Shown here one piece after another: positions 1 through 8,391 of a stretch of 64,000 nt of DNA. The stretch is taken from positions 8,482,501 to 8,546,500 of the forward strand of contig NZ_CP135921.1 of assembly GCF_032397745.1 (NCBI RefSeq). The letters run 5' to 3'. The position numbers were made by a program, and so were the translations under genes. The DNA is from Bradyrhizobium prioriisuperbiae. Its GTDB lineage: Bacteria; Pseudomonadota; Alphaproteobacteria; Rhizobiales; Xanthobacteraceae. Position 1 is the first letter of the stretch. The number at the start of each line of letters is the position of its first letter. The notes beneath the pieces are model-generated. The model ran no database searches and was not told the DNA's origin. It saw nothing but the letters and a program-made list of their open reading frames with translations.

Positions 1-445
1 GCAGGCCGACGAAGAAAGTCGGGAAGGCGGCGCTGACGGAGACCAGTGCACGGCAGACATGATCGACCGGCCCGTTGATGCGGGTCGCGGCCCACACGCC
101 CATCGGGATGGCGATGCTGATCGCGAACAGGAGGGCGAAGGACGACAATTCCAGCGATGCGGGCAGCCGTTCGAGCAGATCGGTCAACACCGGCTGGCCG
201 GTGGTGAGCGAACGGCCGAGATTGCCCTGCGCGAGGTCCACGACGTAGTGCAGAAACTGCACTGGAAGCGGACGGTCGAGTCCCAGAGTGGTGCGGATAT
301 TCTCGATCGAGGCGGCGTTCGCGGCGGGTCCGGCGAAATACGCCGCGGGGTCACCCGGCAGGGCGTGGGAAATGAAGAAGGTGAGAACGATCACGCCGAC
401 CAGGCTCGGGATGGTGCCAAGCAGACGTTTCCAGACGAAAGTCAT
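1..445 (-). CDS. Peptide/nickel-type ABC transporter permease (DppB family), partial
   Basis: The reverse strand from an ATG at 445 encodes MTFVWKRLLGTIPSLVGVIV followed by LTFFISHALPGDP, the usual N-terminus of a DppB/OppB inner-membrane permease: a first membrane helix, the conserved GDP after it, then a periplasmic stretch ending in ERLPASLELSSFALLFAI, the start of helix 2. The family is about 310-330 residues, so only the first half lies here; the gene runs off the left edge with no stop. It should act with a DppC-type partner, ATPases and a periplasmic binding protein outside the window. The XRE-cupin regulator just upstream on the same strand is a plausible controller. The substrate cannot be told from the permease. 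Confidence 0.9.
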   Translation of the reverse strand, partial: MTFVWKRLLGTIPSLVGVIVLTFFISHALPGDPAAYFAGPAANAASIENIRTTLGLDRPLPVQFLHYVVDLAQGNLGRSLTTGQPVLTDLLERLPASLELSSFALLFAISIAIPMGVWAATRINGPVDHVCRALVSVSAAFPTFFVGL

Positions 446-750
446 CAGCGGCTTGCCTGCCGTTATTCGTCGGTACGACGGCTTTGCCGAAGCGCATCGA
501 CGTGTTCGGGCCCCATCGACGTCGGACGCAGCCAGGGGCAATTGGCATGCATCACAGTCACGTCAATCTAAGCAAGCACTATGCCAGCCCTGTTTTTGGG
601 ACCTTTGAATGCGGTAGGGACAATAAACAGAGCGTTAGCAGCTCAAGCTGCTGTTACGACAACATCTGGAATTGCGGTGATCTTAATCGTCGCCGCTTCA
701 CTTTTCGCCACATGCATGAAATTCATGCACTGCGAGCCCGATCTTTCGGC
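446..750. other. Intergenic region upstream of the ABC permease
   Basis: About 305 bases between the permease start and the end of the XRE-cupin gene, both on the minus strand. It should hold the promoter of the transporter operon. The one clear signal is the 17-bp palindrome at 713-729. I see no convincing gene here. Confidence 0.5.
713..729. promoter_or_regulatory. Palindrome, possible operator
   Basis: TGCATGAA-A-TTCATGCA is a perfect inverted repeat with 8-bp arms and a 1-bp centre. It lies 21 bp past the stop of the XRE-cupin gene and about 270 bp upstream of the permease start, so it may be where the XRE regulator binds to control the transporter. That role is inference. Confidence 0.35.
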
Positions 751-1326
751 TCAGTGAACTTGCGGGGTGTTGACCCAGACAATCCGCGCTTCGTCCGGTC
801 CGACATTGCGGTAGCTGTTGGTCAGATAGGCTTTGAAGAAGAAGGAATCGCCCGCCGTCATCAGGTAGGCGGTGTCGTCGATGGTGAGTTCGATGGTTCC
901 TGACACGAGATAGCCGACCGCTTCGCCCTGATGGGTGATGAGGTCGATCTTCTCGCCTCCCGGGGCCACCACATGAACATTCGCTTCGAGCAGGTTGCCG
1001 GCCGCCACCGGCACCAGCCGCTCATACATGACCCCGGTTCCGCCGCGCAGCGCATCGACATGCACCTTGAGCCGATCCGCGGGTTTCTGCACCAGCTTGT
1101 ATTCGCCGATGGTCAGACCAAAGAACGAGGCCATGTCGCGGTCGAGCGCCTGGACCATCTTGTCGAGCATCGGCAGCGACGGCATGACCTTGCCGGCCTC
1201 GATCTTGGAGATCATGCTCTCGTCGCATCCGACGGCCTGCGCCAGGTCCCGCATCCGCAGCCCCTTGGACAAGCGGGCACGCCGGAGACGCGGACCAATA
1301 CTCAAGGTGCTGTTTTCAGAACTCAC
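751..1326 (-). CDS. XRE-family regulator with C-terminal cupin sensor domain
   Basis: From a GTG at 1326 the protein is 191 residues. An N-terminal XRE helix-turn-helix (RLRRARLSKGLRMRDLAQAV, then CDESMISKIEAGKVMPSL) is followed by a cupin_2 barrel (HVVAPGGEKIDLITHQGEAV, later GDSFFFKAYLTNSYRN). This is the PuuR/SutR-like architecture, in which the cupin senses a small ligand and the HTH binds DNA. The open frame continues to 1524, but the extra 66 residues are rich in Arg/Ser/Pro and resemble no domain, so I prefer the internal start, which has only a weak purine stretch before it. It lies upstream of the peptide-type permease and may regulate it. Confidence 0.85.
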   Translation of the reverse strand: MSSENSTLSIGPRLRRARLSKGLRMRDLAQAVGCDESMISKIEAGKVMPSLPMLDKMVQALDRDMASFFGLTIGEYKLVQKPADRLKVHVDALRGGTGVMYERLVPVAAGNLLEANVHVVAPGGEKIDLITHQGEAVGYLVSGTIELTIDDTAYLMTAGDSFFFKAYLTNSYRNVGPDEARIVWVNTPQVH

Positions 1327-1662
1327 GCAACTTTTTCCAGCGATTTCGACCGAACAAGTATATGCATCGTAATCACATGATTTACCAGCATGTTCTGGCA
1401 AATCGAGAGGGGAAGCTGGGAAACCGGACCTTTCGCCGCGCAAAGGCGAGGCTCGCCCTCGACGTGACGAGCGAGAGTCGTTGGCTTCTATCGTCCAGGG
1501 GGCCTTGGGTCTCACCACCGTCAACCGCTTTGCCTCGAGCGGCTGCCAATCAAGTCAGGGGCTCGCGAGCCAAGTCAAACAGGCCGGGTGCACGAGCGGT
1601 AAGTTGCCAAGTCAGCTTGTGGCCCGTTGCAGACATTCATTCAGTGGAACGGCTTTGCTCGG

Positions 1663-1758
1663 TCAGCACCAGAAGGCGACGACGGCGGCTAGCGAGACCG
1701 CCGAGGCGTAGTTGCGTGCGAGCTTGTCGTAACGGGTGGCGACGCGGCGCAAAGCTTG
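1663..1758 (-). pseudogene. IS5-family transposase, C-terminal remnant
   Basis: The last 31 codons of a minus-strand frame read QALRRVATRYDKLARNY then ASAVSLAAVVAFWC and a stop. The RRVATRYDKLARN motif is the very common C-terminal end of IS5-group transposases in Rhizobiales. The frame upstream of it translates the neighbouring palindromic repeat and does not resemble a transposase, so only the extreme 3' end survives. It marks an old insertion and deletion event. Confidence 0.75.
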
Positions 1759-1805
1759 TTCAGCAAGATCACGCGCTAAGAATTGAAGCGTCTCACCACT
1801 CTCAG

Positions 1806-1921
1806 TGTCGTCCCCGGCTTGACCGGGGACCCAGTATACGCAAGCGTTTGTGATATGCTCCGCGCTTACGCCACTCACACCGGGCGTACTGGACGCCCGC
1901 GTTCGTTCGCGGGCATGACAG
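1806..1921. repeat. Bradyrhizobiaceae-type intergenic palindromic repeat
   Basis: The segment opens with TCGTCCCCGGCTTGACCGGG, itself a hairpin (CCCCGG / CCGGGG), and closes with a second GC hairpin (GCCCGCG..CGCGGGC) before ATGACAG. GGACCCAGTA and TACTGGACG form the inner arms. This paired-hairpin layout is typical of the dispersed extragenic repeats of Bradyrhizobium and Rhodopseudomonas. Function unknown. Confidence 0.75.
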
Positions 1922-2018
1922 CAGAATGTGGGAAGACACCTCGGCACACAAACAGGGAATCTTAGTGCCTATGGGACAAGCCCGGTGATGACAATGTGGG
2001 TGGAGTGTCTTCCGGTAG

Positions 2019-3194
2019 CTAAGCCGCCAGCGTTCCTTCGACCAGCTTCACCCAATACGACGAGCCGTGGACGATCGCGTCGTCGTTGAAATTGTAGGCC
2101 GGGTGATGCAGCCCCGCGCTGTCGCCATTGCCCATGAAGATGAAGGCGCCGGGGCGTGCTTCGAGCATGTAGGCAAAATCCTCGGCCCCCATGATCGGCG
2201 TTGTATTGGCGTCGACGTTCGCCGCACCGACAATGTCCGTGGCGATCTTCAGCGCGAAGTCGGTCTGGTCGGGATGATTGACCACGACCGGATAGCCGCG
2301 GTTGTAATTCAACTCGATGCGGGTGCCGGTGGCCTGCGCCACGCCTGCCGCAACGTCCTTCATGCGCTGCTCCACGAGATCCCTCACCTTGGGCTTCAAC
2401 GTGCGGACCGTTCCCAGCATGTCGGCCGTCTGCGGAATCACATTGCTGGTGTGACCGGCGTGGAAACTGCAGATCGACAGCACAGCCGATTCCAAGGGAT
2501 CAATGCTGCGCGAGACGATGGATTGCAGGGCGACGACCAGTTGCGCGCCGGCCAGCACCGGATCGACGCCCTTGTGCGGCATCGCCGCGTGCGCACCCTT
2601 GCCCTCGACCTTGATCACCAGCTTGTCCATCGAGGCCATCAGCGGACCTGGACGAATCGCGAAGCTGCCGAGCGGGATGCCCGGAATATTGTGCATGCCG
2701 TAAACCTGGTCGATCGCGAAACGATCCATCAGGCCGTCCTTGATCATCGCGGCGGCTCCGGCGCCGCCCTCCTCCGCCGGCTGAAAGATCATCACGGCAT
2801 CGCCGGCAAAATTGCGGGTCTCGGAGAGATAACGCGCTGCGCCCAGCAGCATGGCGGTGTGGCCGTCATGGCCGCAGGCATGCATCTTGCCGGGGGTCTT
2901 CGACTGGTAGGGCAAATTGGTTTCTTCATGGATCGGCAGCGCATCCATGTCGGCACGCAGCCCGATCGCCTTGACGTTGCGGCCATCGGCCGGCTTGCGG
3001 CCCTTGATCACCCCGACCACGCCGGTCTGCCCGAGCCCGGTGACGACCTCATCGCACCCGAATTCCCTGAGACGATCGGCAACGAATCCAGCGGTCCGAT
3101 GCACATCGTAGAGAAGCTCGGGATGGGCATGCAGGTCCCGGCGCCAGGCCATGATGTCGGGCTGGAATTCGGCGATACGATTGACGATAGGCAT
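2019..3194 (-). CDS. M20 family amidohydrolase (hippurate hydrolase / aminoacylase type)
   Basis: 391 residues, the normal length for the HipO/AmhX-type M20D peptidases, which remove acyl groups from amino acids (hippurate, N-acetyl amino acids, IAA conjugates). The metal site is intact: MHACGHDGH with Cys107 and His109, the catalytic QPAEEGGAGA with Glu141-Glu142, and His168 in GMHN. The C-terminal part keeps MGAEDFAYML and GLHHPAYNFND. The dimerisation lid lies between. There is no signal peptide, so it is cytosolic. The gene stands alone on the minus strand, 154 bp from the bicupin gene upstream; co-transcription is possible but unproven. Confidence 0.93.
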   Translation of the reverse strand: MPIVNRIAEFQPDIMAWRRDLHAHPELLYDVHRTAGFVADRLREFGCDEVVTGLGQTGVVGVIKGRKPADGRNVKAIGLRADMDALPIHEETNLPYQSKTPGKMHACGHDGHTAMLLGAARYLSETRNFAGDAVMIFQPAEEGGAGAAAMIKDGLMDRFAIDQVYGMHNIPGIPLGSFAIRPGPLMASMDKLVIKVEGKGAHAAMPHKGVDPVLAGAQLVVALQSIVSRSIDPLESAVLSICSFHAGHTSNVIPQTADMLGTVRTLKPKVRDLVEQRMKDVAAGVAQATGTRIELNYNRGYPVVVNHPDQTDFALKIATDIVGAANVDANTTPIMGAEDFAYMLEARPGAFIFMGNGDSAGLHHPAYNFNDDAIVHGSSYWVKLVEGTLAA

Positions 3195-3348
3195 AATGAC
3201 ATTCCAAAGCAGAGCTGCCTGCGGCAGCCAACATTCGATCCGTCATCTCTACCATGGGTGCATGGTCAGCCCAATATCCGGCAGGCGCCAAAAAGCAGGC
3301 GAATTGACCGAAAAATGGGATGATATCGTGTTTTTCGAGCGCGATACT

Positions 3349-4605
3349 CTACGATTTCGGCATCAAACCGGGCGCATTGTCGGGCCACTTCGCGATTGTC
3401 GCCTCGTCGATATTCAGATGCTGGGCGACCAGCGCCGGCGGCGTATGGGTCAGCCAGTTGGTCAGTGACACCTCTTCATAGCGAGAGGCGCGGAACACCC
3501 CGATGAATTGCAGATCCGTATCGCCGATATTCTCCACATAGTGTCCGAAATTGCGCTTGACGTAACCGATATCGCCAGCCGTGAAATCCGTGGTCCTGGC
3601 GTTCGGTCCGGTGTTGAAAACCGTCATGCGCGCCTTGCCCTTGATATAGTACTGCCACTCGTCCGCGTTCGGATGCCAGTGCATCTCGCGCACGCCACCG
3701 GGGCGGACCGTGACCAGCGCGGCTGAGATCGATGTGGAGACGGTGAAGTTGCTGCTGTCGGCCACCCGCACATCACCACCGGCGTTCTGCTTCGTCGGCG
3801 GTGACGACGCAAGCGAGAAGACGAACGGATGCGGCGCTGCGCTTGCATTCCTGCCGGCCGCCTTGCGATCGGCGGCGAGGTCGCCGGGTAAAGTCCCTTG
3901 AAAGATCCAGAGATTTTGCAGCGGGATTTTCGCGAATGTCTCCGCCGGCACACCGAAATTCTTGGCCAGCACCTCCGGCGGCGTATGGGCGAACCAGTCG
4001 GACAGCAGCAGGGTGTTGAACTCGTTGGCCTTGCCATCGTCGAAGCAGATCACGAACTCGCAGCCGTCCGGTCCCAGCCCCTGCAGCGAGTGCGGCGCGC
4101 CGGCGGGGAAATACCAGAGGTCGCCCGCTTTGACGTCGGCGACATAAGGCCGCCCATGCACGTCGAGAACCGTCACACGGCAATTGCCGTAGGTCATGAT
4201 CGCCCACTCGGCGGCCTGGTGCCAATGCAGTTCGCGGATGCCGCCGGCCGTCAGCCGCATGTTGACGCCGGAGATCTCCTCCGAAATCGCGAAGTCAGCC
4301 TGCGTCACCTGGCGCGCCCAGCCTCCGTTCTGAATGCGCTTCGGCGCGATGTTGAATGACGCCCAATCCAGCGGCAAACCGCCGATGTGGGTGGCCGGTG
4401 GAGATTGGGACGAGGGAAATTGACCGGCGATCGCCGGGTTCTGCGGGCCGGGGTCGGTCAGATTTCCTGGTCCCCTGGCGTTGACAGCACCTTGCGGCGG
4501 TTGGTCGGGATTGCCGAACGAGGCGGCACTTGCAGCCGAAGCGGTCATGACGGCGCCTGCCGCCGACACTGCCAATAGATCTCGTCTTGAAAACATGGCG
4601 ATCAC
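3349..4605 (-). CDS. oxdC: Tat-exported bicupin, oxalate decarboxylase type
   Basis: 418 residues. The N-terminus MFSRRDLLAVSAAGAV is a twin-arginine signal, so a folded, metal-loaded enzyme is sent to the periplasm. Two cupin domains each keep the full Mn site: GGIRELHWHQAAEW gives His127, His129 and Glu133 with His172 in APHS; GGVREMHWHPNADEW gives His309, His311 and Glu316 with His355. The family splits oxalate to formate and CO2. The mobile lid, SENS in Bacillus OxdC, reads NEFN here (194-197), keeping the catalytic Glu as Glu195; the C-domain Glu in GHYVENIG (358) is also kept. That favours decarboxylase over oxidase, though the lid is altered. It is divergent from the GMC oxidoreductase. 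Confidence 0.9.
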   Translation of the reverse strand: MIAMFSRRDLLAVSAAGAVMTASAASAASFGNPDQPPQGAVNARGPGNLTDPGPQNPAIAGQFPSSQSPPATHIGGLPLDWASFNIAPKRIQNGGWARQVTQADFAISEEISGVNMRLTAGGIRELHWHQAAEWAIMTYGNCRVTVLDVHGRPYVADVKAGDLWYFPAGAPHSLQGLGPDGCEFVICFDDGKANEFNTLLLSDWFAHTPPEVLAKNFGVPAETFAKIPLQNLWIFQGTLPGDLAADRKAAGRNASAAPHPFVFSLASSPPTKQNAGGDVRVADSSNFTVSTSISAALVTVRPGGVREMHWHPNADEWQYYIKGKARMTVFNTGPNARTTDFTAGDIGYVKRNFGHYVENIGDTDLQFIGVFRASRYEEVSLTNWLTHTPPALVAQHLNIDEATIAKWPDNAPGLMPKS

Positions 4606-4798
4606 CCCTGATGAAAATCAACTCACCAGAGACATAAGCCGCTCGCGGTCCCGTACCATTAAATTACGATTTAGAGGACTGAAGGGAGACCATGAACCGA
4701 GATCGGTGCAGCACCGTTGTGCGTCAAATCGGTTTCCCCCCTCGCCCGAAAATGCTCTAACGCCATGATCAAAAAGCGGACATGCCACGGGATCGGGA

Positions 4799-6418
4799 AT
4801 GACCAGACGGCTTGAGGGAGACTTCGACTACATCGTTGTGGGTGCAGGAACGGCAGGCTGCATTGTCGCCAACCGCCTCTCCGCCGATCCCCGCAAGCGG
4901 GTGTTGATTCTGGAGGCCGGCGGCAGGGACAACTGGATCTGGTTTCATATCCCGGTCGGTTACCTCTTCGCGATCGGTAATCCCCGCTCCGACTGGATGT
5001 TCAAGACCGAGCCCGAGCCCGGCCTCAACGGCCGCGCGCTGGCCTATCCCCGCGGCAAGGTGATCGGCGGCTCGTCGGCGATCAACGCCATGATCTCGAT
5101 GCGCGGCCAGGCCGCCGATTACGACCACTGGCGGCAGCTGGGCCTGACCGGCTGGGGCTGGGACGATGTGCTGCCCGCCTTCAAGACGCTGGAGGATCAT
5201 TTCCTCGGCGCCAGCGAGCACCATGGCGTTGGCGGCGGCTGGCGCATCGAGGCGCCGCGGTTGTCGTGGAAGGTGCTGGATGCGGTGGCCGATGCCGCGG
5301 CCCAAATGGGAATTCGACGCACCGGCGATTTCAACACCGGCAACAACGAAGGCATCGGTTATTTCCACGTCAACCAGAAGCGCGGCCGGCGCTGGTCCGC
5401 CGCGCGCGGCTTCCTCAAGCCGGCCCTGACGCGTCCGAACCTGCGGCTCGAAACCAATGTGCTCGCCGATCGCCTGATTGTGGAGAACGGTCGCGCCGTC
5501 GGCGTGCGCTTTATCCAGGGCGGAGAGATTGTCGAAGCGCGGACCAAAGGCGAAGTCATTCTGTGCTCGGGCTCGATCGGGTCGACCCAGGTGCTGCAGC
5601 GCTCCGGCATCGGACCGCGGGAGTGGCTGGCGCCGCTCGGCATCGATACGGTGCTGGCGCGCGAGGGGGTCGGCCGCAATCTGCAGGACCATCTGCAGCA
5701 ACGCGCGATCTACAAGGTGAACGGCATCCGCACCTTGAACGAGACCTATTATTCGCTGCCACGTCGCGGCTGGATGGGGCTGGATTATCTGCTGCGCCGG
5801 CGTGGACCGCTGACCATGGCGCCCTCGCAACTCGGCATCTTCACCCGCTCCGATCCACATCAGGAGCGCGCCAACATCCAGTTCCACGTGCAGCCGCTGT
5901 CGCTCGACAAATTCGGCGAGCCGCTGCATCGCTTTCCTGCCATCACGGTCGCAGCCTGCAACCTGCGGCCAAGTTCACGCGGCAGCATCCGTTTGCGGGA
6001 CGCCAAGCCGGACGCCGCGCCGATCATCGCACCGAACTATCTCGATACGTCGGACGATCGCCAGGTAGCGGCGGACGCCATCCGCGTCACCCGCCGGCTG
6101 ATGCGGCAGGCCGCGCTCTCGCCTTATCGTCCCGACGAGTATTTGCCCGGCCCCACTATCGGCGACGACGATGCCGCACTGGCCAAGGCCGCCGGCGACA
6201 TCGGCACCACGATCTTCCATCCGGTGGGCACCGCCAAGATGGGCCACACTGATGATCCGATGGCGGTGGTCGACGAGCGACTGCGCGTTCACGGCATCGA
6301 CGGGCTGCGGGTGATCGACGCCTCGGTGATGCCGACCATCACCTCGGGCAATACCAATACGCCGACCGCGATGATCGCCGAGAAAGGCGCAGCGATGGTG
6401 GTTGCGGACGCGCGGTAA
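4799..6418 (+). CDS. GMC-family FAD oxidoreductase (choline dehydrogenase-like)
   Basis: 539 residues, the usual length. The N-terminal FAD-binding fold is DYIVVGAGTAGCIVANRLSA with the ribose-binding LILEAGG, then the GMC signature PRGKVIGGSSAINAMI near residues 81-96. The C-terminus has TTIFHPVGTAKMG and the catalytic segment LRVIDASVMPTITSGNTNTP, with His and Asn in place. Such enzymes oxidise primary or secondary alcohols to aldehydes or ketones and pass electrons to the respiratory chain. No signal peptide is visible. It starts from an ATG 193 bp away from the divergent bicupin gene, so the two may share a control region. The substrate is not predictable from sequence. Confidence 0.93.
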   Translation: MTRRLEGDFDYIVVGAGTAGCIVANRLSADPRKRVLILEAGGRDNWIWFHIPVGYLFAIGNPRSDWMFKTEPEPGLNGRALAYPRGKVIGGSSAINAMISMRGQAADYDHWRQLGLTGWGWDDVLPAFKTLEDHFLGASEHHGVGGGWRIEAPRLSWKVLDAVADAAAQMGIRRTGDFNTGNNEGIGYFHVNQKRGRRWSAARGFLKPALTRPNLRLETNVLADRLIVENGRAVGVRFIQGGEIVEARTKGEVILCSGSIGSTQVLQRSGIGPREWLAPLGIDTVLAREGVGRNLQDHLQQRAIYKVNGIRTLNETYYSLPRRGWMGLDYLLRRRGPLTMAPSQLGIFTRSDPHQERANIQFHVQPLSLDKFGEPLHRFPAITVAACNLRPSSRGSIRLRDAKPDAAPIIAPNYLDTSDDRQVAADAIRVTRRLMRQAALSPYRPDEYLPGPTIGDDDAALAKAAGDIGTTIFHPVGTAKMGHTDDPMAVVDERLRVHGIDGLRVIDASVMPTITSGNTNTPTAMIAEKGAAMVVADAR

Positions 6419-6526
6419 GCAATAGCAACTCGCAGACGAATGAGTGTGGCGGACGATGCGTCGGGCGTTATCCGGAAAATAGATGGCAGTCAGGCATGTC
6501 GGCTTTGGCCCAACCGGAAGTGCCGT

Positions 6527-6904
6527 CTAGTTGACGCCCCTAGCCTTGCCATCCTTCTTCCAAAGCGCCTCGTCGTATTCAGCTTGCGAGAGGCTATCCC
6601 TGATCCGCGTGAACGCTTGCTCAGCCTCAACTTGGGCCTGCTCAAGCGTGGGAGCACGGCCTCGGCACCAGTCAGGCATGTCCATCATCGGGAAGTTGAT
6701 GGACCACATCCAGTGCTCCACAGGTGACGCGGGGACAAGCAGGGTTAGCGGAGCGATTGTGCCGACGTTGTCGCCATCTACAACCGGCCAATAGGTGGTG
6801 AGATCGAGGGTCGTCTCCGGCCACATCGCGATGGCGTTCGTCTCCAGCCGCATCGTGAGGGCGTATGTCATGCTCGTGACTCGCATTTTTGCCGCCGCAA
6901 TCAA
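6527..6904 (-). CDS. Hypothetical protein
   Basis: 125 residues from an ATG at 6904. I do not recognise the family. The sequence looks like a real soluble protein rather than a shadow: a central PVEHWMWSINFPMMDMPDWC and a Lys/Glu/Arg-rich C-terminal helix APTLEQAQVEAEQAFTRIRD ending DEALWKKDGKARGVN. The true start may be the second or third Met (MTYALTMRLE). No membrane segment or signal is apparent. It lies convergent to the GMC gene and is flanked by regions without other genes. Confidence 0.55.
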   Translation of the reverse strand: MIAAAKMRVTSMTYALTMRLETNAIAMWPETTLDLTTYWPVVDGDNVGTIAPLTLLVPASPVEHWMWSINFPMMDMPDWCRGRAPTLEQAQVEAEQAFTRIRDSLSQAEYDEALWKKDGKARGVN

Positions 6905-7243
6905 CGCATGGTTACCTTAACGGCCGCATCCGGACAATCTCCAAGGAGAATTTGCAGGCGGCGAACTGTGGAATCGTCGTCCGCAACGGGCCAAAGCGGA
7001 CAAACACCATCGATCGCCTGGCATCCATCGGCGATCAAGGGCGAAGGGATAATTGAAGAATGCACCCCGGCGTCGGGCGTTTCTGAAGATGCCCCGTCAA
7101 CGACGCTGGCTGAGCAGCCGGAACACCCGTTCACAACTCTGTTATTGCGACCCGTCGCGCTCTTCGCCTGCCTCAACTGGCCACTTCGCCCTTGTTGTTG
7201 TACCCTGAGCGGAGCAACTGCACGATCGCCAGGAGGAATTCGC
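6905..7243. other. Intergenic region upstream of the Tat-exported protein
   Basis: About 340 bases between the divergent hypothetical gene and the next plus-strand gene. The plus-strand frame stays open from 6908, but the extension has no recognisable character and a strong ribosome-binding site sits at 7231-7236, so I treat this as leader and promoter DNA. I found no clear promoter pair. Confidence 0.5.
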
Positions 7244-7747
7244 ATGACCGCCGTCGTGTTCAACCGTCGCAACCTCCTCGCCGCCGGCGGCTCCGTCGTG
7301 GCAACCGGAGTCCTTGCAACCGGGATTTCCGGGTTCCTGTTGCCCGCCCGCGCGGCAGGCCTCGCACCGACCGATTCGATGTCGGGCGGGGCGAACAACT
7401 ACCGCAAGGGTGCGCCGACTGTGGATCGGATCGGCAAGGGTGGCTTCTGGATGAGTGGCACTGTACGCCGCGCAGGCGACGGGGCTCCGCTTGCCGGGCA
7501 GCGCATCCAGATTTGGGCGCACACCACCGAAGGGCAGGAACACGAGCCGCAGAGCCATGGCGCCACGCTCACCGACAAGAACGGGGTGTTCCGTCTCGAG
7601 ATGCCGCAGATCATTCCGATCTTTGGCCAACCGCATGGTCACCTGGCCTATGACAGCGGTGAATTCAAAACCGTCTTTCTGCGTCCCGTGATGCGGAGCG
7701 CAAAAGAGACCAGCCTGGAAGCGCACTTCGTCCTTCAACCGGCCTGA
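7244..7747 (+). CDS. Tat-exported small beta-sandwich protein (intradiol-dioxygenase-like fold)
   Basis: 167 residues from the ATG at 7244, chosen because AGGAGG lies 7 bp before it and the product then opens with a clear twin-arginine leader (FNRRNLLAAGGSVVATGVLA, then an ARAAG cleavage zone). The mature part resembles the intradiol ring-cleavage dioxygenase / transthyretin-like sandwich: GTVRRAGDGAPLAGQRIQIW, LTDKNGVFRLEMPQ, and a PHGHLAY that could supply His ligands. The two Tyr iron ligands of true intradiol enzymes are not obvious, so dioxygenase activity is doubtful. The ferric-reductase-like heme membrane protein directly downstream suggests a periplasmic redox pair. Confidence 0.7.
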   Translation: MTAVVFNRRNLLAAGGSVVATGVLATGISGFLLPARAAGLAPTDSMSGGANNYRKGAPTVDRIGKGGFWMSGTVRRAGDGAPLAGQRIQIWAHTTEGQEHEPQSHGATLTDKNGVFRLEMPQIIPIFGQPHGHLAYDSGEFKTVFLRPVMRSAKETSLEAHFVLQPA

Positions 7748-7767
7748 CCGAGTTGGACGCAAAAAGA

Positions 7768-8391
7768 ATGAGATTGGCCCGGGTGACCATGATCTGGGCC
7801 ACCCTTACCGTCGCCGTTTGCCTGCCGATCGCCGCTGCCGCGGCGAGCCCGCTGCTCGCATGGCGCGGTCCGATCTACATAATCGCCGGCTTCGCGGGGA
7901 TTATCGCACTGGGTCTTGTGCTGGTTCAGCCTTTGCTGATTGGCGGATACTTGCCTGGACTGTCAGCTTATCGCGGGCGGCGCGCGCATCACTGGATCGG
8001 AGGTGCGCTGGTCGTGGCGGTGGTGATCCATGTCGGGGGACTTTGGTTCACCAGTCCGCCGGACATGATTGACGCCCTCCTCTTCTCATCGCCGACGCCG
8101 TTCTCCCTTTGGGGTGTGACCGCGATGTGGGCCATCTTCGCCGTCGCGCTTTTGGCAGCACTCCGCCGGCGATTGGGACTGCGACTGCGAACATGGCGCA
8201 TTGCCCATATACCCCTTGCGGTGGTGATCGTCATAGGCAGCGTGGTCCATGGCATGCTGGTCGAGGGCACGATGGAGACGATGTCGAAGGCGGCGCTTTG
8301 CACGCTGGTCCTCGGCGCGACCATCAAAGTCATGGCTGACTTGTGGAGAAAGCGATCGACGTCGCGCGGAGAAAGCAGTGTGCGACAGTAA
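7768..8391 (+). CDS. Ferric-reductase-like transmembrane heme protein
   Basis: 207 residues from the ATG at 7768; an in-frame TTG at 7753 is the alternative. Five to six membrane helices are visible, with His residues placed for heme b ligation in RRAHHWIGGALVVAVVIHVG, in WRIAHIPLAVVIVIGSVVHG and near helix ends. This is the ferric reductase-like domain seen in MsrQ/YedZ and NADPH-oxidase-type proteins, but without flavin or NAD-binding domains, so it would pass electrons from quinone or a partner across the inner membrane. It begins about 20 bp after the Tat-exported protein, so the two are probably co-transcribed. Confidence 0.75.
   Translation: MRLARVTMIWATLTVAVCLPIAAAAASPLLAWRGPIYIIAGFAGIIALGLVLVQPLLIGGYLPGLSAYRGRRAHHWIGGALVVAVVIHVGGLWFTSPPDMIDALLFSSPTPFSLWGVTAMWAIFAVALLAALRRRLGLRLRTWRIAHIPLAVVIVIGSVVHGMLVEGTMETMSKAALCTLVLGATIKVMADLWRKRSTSRGESSVRQ

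Larger units (their letters stand above)
1327..2018. other. Intergenic region with transposon debris and a palindromic repeat
   Basis: About 690 bases between the XRE-cupin gene and the M20 hydrolase. It carries the promoter side of the XRE gene (a TATACT-like -10 near 1360 on the minus strand), a remnant of an IS5-type transposase (1663-1758) and a Bradyrhizobiaceae-type palindromic repeat (1806-1921). Short open frames here have no family resemblance apart from the transposase tail. Confidence 0.6.
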
